This document shows positions 59,470 through 64,000 of a stretch of DNA of 64,000 bases, piece by piece. Source of the DNA: Collinsella sp. WCA1-178-WT-3 (M1). Its GTDB lineage: Bacteria; Actinomycetota; Coriobacteriia; Coriobacteriales; Coriobacteriaceae. The notes under the pieces were generated by a model that had not been told where the DNA came from, ran no database searches, and saw only the letters and a program-made list of their open reading frames with translations. Location of the stretch: the NCBI RefSeq assembly GCF_009696325.1, contig NZ_VUME01000005.1, positions 98,201 to 162,200 of the forward strand, in the 5' to 3' direction. The translations under genes and the position numbers were made by a program. Numbering within the stretch: position 1 is the stretch's first letter; every line of letters begins with the position of its first letter.

Positions 59470-59691
59470 ATGGCGATGTGCGAGATCAAGTTCGATGAGG
59501 GCGAAAGGGCCTTGATTCAGGACCGTGCGGACGCCGCAGGCATGTCCTTTTCTGAGTTCGTGAGAAGGGCCGCGCTCGAGAAGGCTGAGGAAATGGCGGA
59601 CATCGAGGCCTACAACGAGGCCTTGGACGGGGATGATGGTATACAATACCCGATGGAAGAGGTCGTGCGCATGGCGGCGGAGGCCGAGTGA
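59470..59691 (+). CDS. DUF6290/RelB-like antitoxin without its toxin
   Basis: A 73-residue (from ATG 59470; 71 from ATG 59476) ribbon-helix-helix protein: CEIKFDEGERALIQDRADAA is the beta strand and first helix, and SFSEFVRRAALEKAEE the second helix. Its C-terminal tail is typical of antitoxins that neutralise RelE-type toxins. GTG at 59688 overlaps its stop as a toxin start would, but the frame beyond is antisense to the convergent 742-residue gene and looks unlike RelE. The toxin was probably lost at a junction near 59692. Confidence 0.65.
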   Translation: MAMCEIKFDEGERALIQDRADAAGMSFSEFVRRAALEKAEEMADIEAYNEALDGDDGIQYPMEEVVRMAAEAE

Positions 59692-61838
59692 TTGTCCGCA
59701 CGCATCGTCTGCTCGAACTTGACAAGGGCGTCGGATATCTGACTGCTGGTGGGAAGCGCAAAGCGCTCTCTGCGCGACACGATCTCATCGAACATCGGGA
59801 CAAGGAACGCCCGGACCTTCACCTCTTGGAACTGCGATGAGAGCGTTTCCTCCATCAGCGTCTTGAACTCTTCCGGCTTTACGCCGTTCAGGACAGCAAG
59901 CAGCTCGTCCATCTCATGCCCGTCGAGCAGGTACTCGACCGCCATACACGACACCATGGCGTTGAAGTACCGCCCAAAAGACGCGCTGTCGCCCTCGAAC
60001 AGTATCCCGCCGACTACGCCCGCGGCCGCTGTGCCGACCGTTCCGCCGACCATGCCGCCCGCGAGACCGACGATGGTCCCCACGCCGGGCGACACCGCCG
60101 TGCCGGCCGTGGCGCCAACCTTAGCCGCCGCGACTCCTGCCGCGGTGGCGCCGGCGATTCCCCCGGCGACCGAGGTGGCTAGGCATGCCATGTTCTGGGC
60201 GTACTGGGCGCCACTCGCCTTGCCTTGAAAGAGCCTGTAGGTCTCGGGGACTGAGAACACGGCGAGGGTCACCGCTGCCGAGACTGCATTGCCCCTTAGC
60301 ATCTTCGCAAGCTGCTTGGAGGCGGCTGCTCCGCTTATGGCGGTCTTGCCTGTGAGGGCACGCAGGCCGTTGACGATCGTTGCGGACGCCTTAAATCCGA
60401 GCTTGCCGACCACCGCCTGGCTGGGTGCCATCAAAGCGTTGGAAAGCCCCGTTCTGGAGAGCTGCGAGACGACCATATGCTGGGCAAAGGACAAGCCGAA
60501 CACCTGGACGCCGGCAGCGATGCCCGCCTGGACGGCACCGGTGATGTCTCTGGTCTCCCTGTACGCCATGAACGTCGTCGCCAGAAACGACAGGCCGAAT
60601 GCGCAGGAGCATGTGACCGCGCCGGTCGCGGCATCATACTTCAGCGAATCCGCCGTTCCCGGCTTGGCGAGGTTCACCGCCTGGTCGTATGTGAGCTTGC
60701 CCTTGCGGACGATCTTCTCGGCGTCCTTGGGGTCGCTGACGCCGGGGACCTTGCCTTGGCTAATCTTCTTCTCAAAACCGCGGAGCACCTGCTGGTACTG
60801 GTCTTTCGGGACTTCGAGCTGCATCGGCGTGCCGTCTTTCGCAAGGTAGCGATACTGATGGCTGCTCGGATCGAAGCATGCTTCGAGGGAGCCGCGTGCC
60901 GTCTTGTAGTACTTGGTCTGGATCAGAACTCCGTCGACACTTCGGTCGGGGCCGTTCTTCGCGTTGTCCCTCCCCAGAATCTCGGCCTGGTGTCCCTGGA
61001 GCCTGTCGATAATGCTGTTCGCCTCCTCGGCAAGCTCTCCATGGCCTGCAGGGTTGTTGACCGCTGCACGTTGCTCAACGAAGACCTCCCCGTTGCTGTT
61101 GATGGTTGCCGCCGCCGCGACTGCTGCGGCTTTGACCGCCGTATCGTCCACTGCGGCAAGCCCGCTGTCGATGCCGGCGGCGCGGTCATCCTCAAGGTCG
61201 CGGAGCGCCTTGCAGCGGGATACGAACTGGCTCCGGCACGCTTCGTCGACGGTGAGCGCAAGGTTGCCTTCACCGTCGGAGGCGAAGGAGCCGGGTTCGA
61301 AGTACGCCCATTCGAAGTAGAAGAGGCGGGACTGCCTCTTTTCCTTCCCCGGGACGGCGAACGCGTCGGCGTCTGCCTTGATGTAGACGCCCTTTTCGGT
61401 CATGGCGATGCCGCTGGGCCTGAGGTCGAACTCGGCGTCGGCCCAGACGACGGTCTGTTCCCTCGGTATCGGGAAGGCTGACTTCACCTTGGCGGCATTG
61501 GCTTCCGTCAACGGGAGCGGAGACTCCTGGAATGAGCCGAGTAGCTCCTGTGCGCGGGTGGCCTCAATCGCCCTCAAGGCTTCCTGTACCTTGGGCGCGT
61601 ACTCCGCCTTCTCCGCATCAAGTCTTTCGGCCTCTTTTTCGTCGAGGACGGCCTTCGCGCCGCCCGCCGCCCCTGCGATCGCCGCGCCCGCCGTTGACGC
61701 CGCGTCTACGATCGCCGCGGTCGCTGCTGTCGCTGCCCCGGTGGCGCCCTCGGCAATCCTGACTGTCGCCTCGCCGGCAGTCTTAGCGGCCCTCTGGATC
61801 TCTTGCAGCGGGTCGAAGCCTTTGTCGAATATGCTCAT
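59610..61838 (-). CDS. 742-aa protein with glycine-zipper membrane segments; aberrant C-terminus
   Basis: A large protein of unknown activity. The N-terminus is Ala-rich and helical (TVRIAEGATGAATAATAAIV), followed by a soluble domain and a conserved-looking middle (NAKNGPDRSVDGVLIQTKYY; GTPMQLEVPKDQY). Several Gly/Ala-rich hydrophobic helices (about 430-680, AGGIAGATAAGVAAAKVGAT) follow. I recall similar conserved proteins in diverse bacteria, without known function. The last ~27 residues are antisense to the antitoxin gene, so the original stop has probably been lost. Confidence 0.6.
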   Translation of the reverse strand: MSIFDKGFDPLQEIQRAAKTAGEATVRIAEGATGAATAATAAIVDAASTAGAAIAGAAGGAKAVLDEKEAERLDAEKAEYAPKVQEALRAIEATRAQELLGSFQESPLPLTEANAAKVKSAFPIPREQTVVWADAEFDLRPSGIAMTEKGVYIKADADAFAVPGKEKRQSRLFYFEWAYFEPGSFASDGEGNLALTVDEACRSQFVSRCKALRDLEDDRAAGIDSGLAAVDDTAVKAAAVAAAATINSNGEVFVEQRAAVNNPAGHGELAEEANSIIDRLQGHQAEILGRDNAKNGPDRSVDGVLIQTKYYKTARGSLEACFDPSSHQYRYLAKDGTPMQLEVPKDQYQQVLRGFEKKISQGKVPGVSDPKDAEKIVRKGKLTYDQAVNLAKPGTADSLKYDAATGAVTCSCAFGLSFLATTFMAYRETRDITGAVQAGIAAGVQVFGLSFAQHMVVSQLSRTGLSNALMAPSQAVVGKLGFKASATIVNGLRALTGKTAISGAAASKQLAKMLRGNAVSAAVTLAVFSVPETYRLFQGKASGAQYAQNMACLATSVAGGIAGATAAGVAAAKVGATAGTAVSPGVGTIVGLAGGMVGGTVGTAAAGVVGGILFEGDSASFGRYFNAMVSCMAVEYLLDGHEMDELLAVLNGVKPEEFKTLMEETLSSQFQEVKVRAFLVPMFDEIVSRRERFALPTSSQISDALVKFEQTMRADNHSASAAMRTTSSIGYCIPSSPSKASL

Positions 61839-62097
61839 GGACGATTCTTTCTCGTGGGCGAATAGACAGTTCGAATCACGTTGTTTCTCATACGAGCGAT
61901 ATTATAACTTTGCGTTTTACGCCTTTGGTTCAGCTGCCAAACCCGGCGAAAGAAACTCGAGCAAGATTGTCAAACATTGGGCGGTACAGGGGGGCACCCA
62001 CAATCGCCTCTATATCGACAAGGCGCAGCCATGCGAGGGCTTCGAGAGAGAAATTGACTGCATTCAAGACACTCGGTTTTCTCCCCTACCGTCATCG

Positions 62098-62112
62098 TTG
62101 CCGCTGCGGCAC
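62098..62112. promoter_or_regulatory. TTGCCGCTGCGGCAC near-palindrome upstream of pilin-like gene C
   Basis: 14 of 15 bases of the TTGCCGC-W-GCGGCAA motif, 76 nt before ATG 62189. The 350-bp gap 61839-62188 holds nothing else I can support. Confidence 0.65.
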
Positions 62113-62192
62113 ATTGCAGGGAAATCAAGACCGTTCATCGTACGCTCCCGCATGCAATATCAATCCCCATACGAAGGGAGTGTCGCATATGC

Positions 62193-63173
62193 ATGCAGCG
62201 GCGCAGAACCTTCGGGGGGGGGGTATCTTCTAAGAGTACCCGCCTCAGAGGGCAGTCAATTATCGAGTACGTCCTGATTATCGCCGTCATTGGTTTGGTG
62301 ATCATGTTCGCGGGACCCGGCGTGGCGGGAGCCATCCGGAACCAGTTCAACCAGGTGGCGAACACGGTCGATTCCGGCACCGACGGCGATAGCTTCATGA
62401 GCGAGGAGGAGAAGGCCTACCGCGAGGCGATGAAAACCATCATCGCCAAGGAAGTCAAGGACTGGACGCTCGACGAGCAGAAGGCAGCGGCCACCAACAT
62501 CGCGAAGAACGGAACGTCCTCCGTCGTCTACGCCAAGGCGAAAGCCGCCATGGACGCGGGAACGACCTGGTCTGTGAAGCTGACCAATGGCCAGACTATG
62601 TCCTATCGCATCATTGGCATCAACCACGACGATCTCGCGGACGGCTCCGGCAAGGCAGGGCTGACGTTCCTCACCACCTCAACGGGCATCAGCGCCCGCA
62701 TGAATTCCAAGAACACCACTGTCGGCGGCTGGGAGCAGTCGGAGCTCCGCCAGAAGATGAACTTCGGCGAGATCTGGAACTTGATGCCATCCGATATCCA
62801 GTCCAAGGTGAAATCGGTCAAGAAGCTCACTAACAACGTGAGCGGTACCGACAGGAATGCTCCCGTCACTGCGACCACGGATAGGCTGTTCCTGCTCAGC
62901 TACTCCGAAATCGTTGAGACTCCTAGAAGCGATTGGTCTGAGTATTCTTGGATAGGCAAGGAAGGCTCCCAGTACGAGGCTTTCAAGGGCAAGGTCACGA
63001 ACAACGGTTCCAACAACTCTGCTATCGCCAGCGGCACTTACTGGTGGGAACGCTCGGCTTATTCGGGCAGCCGGGAATACTTCATTGTTGTCAGCGGGCC
63101 GGGCAATCCCTCATACCGCAATGGCAATGGCGCGACAAATATAAGCTGCGTACGTCCCGTCTTCTGCTTCTAG
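62193..63173 (+). CDS. Flp-pilin-like surface protein C, possibly phase-variable
   Basis: A 326-residue relative of A and B with the same prepilin motif (RGQSIIEYVLIIAVIGLV) and C-terminal domain ending VRPVFCF. The conserved start ATG 62189 (spaced 8 nt from GAAGGGAG) runs into a G10 tract and hits TAA at 62231. The open frame seen here needs ATG 62193, only 4 nt later and at poorer spacing. One G fewer would join the conserved start to the frame. So the gene may be weakly expressed or off in this clone. Confidence 0.75.
   Translation: MQRRRTFGGGVSSKSTRLRGQSIIEYVLIIAVIGLVIMFAGPGVAGAIRNQFNQVANTVDSGTDGDSFMSEEEKAYREAMKTIIAKEVKDWTLDEQKAAATNIAKNGTSSVVYAKAKAAMDAGTTWSVKLTNGQTMSYRIIGINHDDLADGSGKAGLTFLTTSTGISARMNSKNTTVGGWEQSELRQKMNFGEIWNLMPSDIQSKVKSVKKLTNNVSGTDRNAPVTATTDRLFLLSYSEIVETPRSDWSEYSWIGKEGSQYEAFKGKVTNNGSNNSAIASGTYWWERSAYSGSREYFIVVSGPGNPSYRNGNGATNISCVRPVFCF
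62214..62223 (+). repeat. G10 homopolymer at the 5' end of pilin-like gene C
   Basis: Ten consecutive G residues about 9 codons after the conserved start. Genes A and B have only six G at the matching place (CGGGGGGTC). Homopolymers of this length are prone to slipped-strand changes. Confidence 0.85.
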
Positions 63174-63193
63174 CTCTATTCGCATCTGACGTT

Positions 63194-63220
63194 GAGCCCC
63201 TGCATCCCGTAGGGGCTTTT
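63194..63220 (+). terminator. Terminator after pilin-like gene C
   Basis: AGCCCCT..AGGGGCT then TTTCTTTT. Confidence 0.85.
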
Positions 63221-63374
63221 CTTTTGGCAACCGCACGAACGGTTTGAGGTCCATGGCACTGAAAGTCGGTTTGAGGAAATATGGGGCCATACAGCTGCTC
63301 TCAGGGCACCTGCCGTACTCCCCCGCCATTATCTCTGCGACACCCTCGTATGGAGCCCATCCTGGTTGGCGTTT
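63221..63374 (+). repeat. ~150-bp downstream repeat R, copy 2
   Basis: Diverged copy of 59251-59403, directly after the gene C terminator. The rest of the gap 63375-63630 has only AT-rich sequence with TAAATACAGC twice (about 63422 and 63477) and no gene I can support. Confidence 0.65.
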
Positions 63375-63630
63375 CGTTGCGATAGCCCACTTGTCCACCG
63401 GTCAAGTGAACTACTGGAATAAATACAGCGACACGTTTGTACGTTACAGTCGCTATATTGGCGTAAATCGCCGCGATAAATACAGCCTGTACTCGGCTGT
63501 ATACCAGCTACGCGTATGTAGATTCATATCGCGTTAATAAATCGGCTCATGCGTATGCAAAACGCGCAAGTAGCCGCAAAAGGCGATTATCGCTCAGGTA
63601 GATTTTTGGCACCCTGTTGCTTAATAAAAA

Positions 63631-63646
63631 TTAAGCAATTGCTTAA
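63631..63646. repeat. Perfect 16-bp palindrome TTAAGCAATTGCTTAA
   Basis: It lies 10 bp from the tRNA terminator stem, in AT-rich DNA. It could be an operator or part of the terminator tail. Confidence 0.5.
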
Positions 63647-63650
63647 AACA

Positions 63651-63678
63651 AAAAAGGTCAGGCACTAGGTGCCTGACC
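63651..63678 (-). terminator. Terminator of tRNA-Pro
   Basis: On the minus strand GGTCAGGCAC-CTA-GTGCCTGACC is followed by TTTTTTGTTTT, 14 nt past the tRNA 3' end. Confidence 0.85.
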
Positions 63679-63691
63679 TGCAAACTTCTGG

Positions 63692-63765
<74 letters not shown>

Positions 63766-63890
63766 AAGCATTTGTTTGTTGCTCTGCTCTCGCTCGCAAC
63801 AGGGAGTATAGTACCCCGAAACTTTGTCCTTGTGCAAGAACTTTTTTACAAATTTTGAAGCAAGTCTAAAATTCCTTGATTATCAACTTT

Positions 63891-63972
63891 ATCCGAACAC
63901 CTCCCACATTCATCCGTACATGTGCGGATGAATGTGGGAACCCGATACCCTGAGGGCCGGATCGGCCGGCCC
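63891..63972 (-). repeat. ~80-bp palindromic element, right copy
   Basis: ATCCGAACACCTCCC, hairpin CCCACATTCATCCG..CGGATGAATGTGGG, CCGATACCCTGAGGGCC and GGATCGGCCGGCC. This is the inverted counterpart of 41356-41436. Confidence 0.85.
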
Positions 63973-64000
63973 CGGGAGATCGGAGGACGGTATGTCCGGA

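Noticed and set aside
63244..63537. A 97-codon plus-strand frame after pilin-like gene C
   Set aside because: It overlaps repeat R and AT-rich spacer, with no ribosome site, and its counterpart in the other R copy is not open.

Overview
The window is a piece of a Collinsella chromosome (Actinomycetota, Coriobacteriia), most likely Collinsella aerofaciens. The clearest taxonomic marker is the SDR gene at 40324-41115. Its protein matches, from memory, the C. aerofaciens 7beta-hydroxysteroid dehydrogenase, including Ser143/Tyr156/Lys160. The high-GC actinobacterial core genes, GAAC-N4-GTTC SOS boxes and the FHA/MerR/pgsA order agree with this.

Region 1 (1-31.1 kb) is a dense, mostly plus-strand housekeeping backbone. 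It runs dnaJ, mtaB, phoH, ybeY, dgkA, era, recO, rpsO, pnp, rnjA, ftsK, a RodZ-like gene, yajQ, rimO, pgsA, cinA, recA, recX, rny, a GHKL ATPase, spoVS, miaB, miaA and hflX. It then reaches the divergent lexA / YneA-like pair, nrdR and dut. The theme is RNA modification and decay, ribosome assembly, chromosome segregation and the SOS response. recA and the lexA divergon carry well-formed LexA boxes.

Region 2 (31.1-41.2 kb) is mixed core: an MGDG/UgtP-type glycosyltransferase, trxB, a DUF1836 regulator facing degV, an NlpC/P60 hydrolase, apt, a MerR(FtsR-like)-FHA(GarA-like)-CDP-alcohol phosphotransferase set, a T-box-like leader with a small orphan ORF, and the bile-acid 7beta-HSDH gene.

Region 3 (41.3-63.97 kb) is accessory DNA framed by two inverted copies of an ~80-bp palindromic element (41356-41436 and 63891-63972), with tRNA-Pro(GGG) near the right edge. 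It begins with a probable structured ncRNA and an HTH protein. A restriction/defence island follows: ArdA-like protein, Zn-ribbon protein, C5 methyltransferase, Sau3AI/MutH-like endonuclease, BglII-like protein, PLD-SNF2 helicase, helical protein and MORC/MutL-like GHKL ATPase. The last five are one minus-strand operon. An SOS-box-controlled small gene comes next.

The rest of region 3 is a surface-protein locus with three Flp-pilin-like proteins. Two are identical except in the C-terminal cassette, and the third carries a G10 tract that puts its conserved start codon out of frame. A perfect or near-perfect palindrome, TTGCCGC-W-GCGGCAA, lies about 70-76 bp upstream of all three pilin-like genes and of the secreted DUF5067 gene inside the restriction island. 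This suggests one cell-surface regulon.

Intergenic spaces hold two families of long hairpins whose cores are conserved between copies while the outer arms are locus-specific yet near-perfectly self-complementary. All function calls come from reading the sequence and recalled family knowledge; no searches were run.
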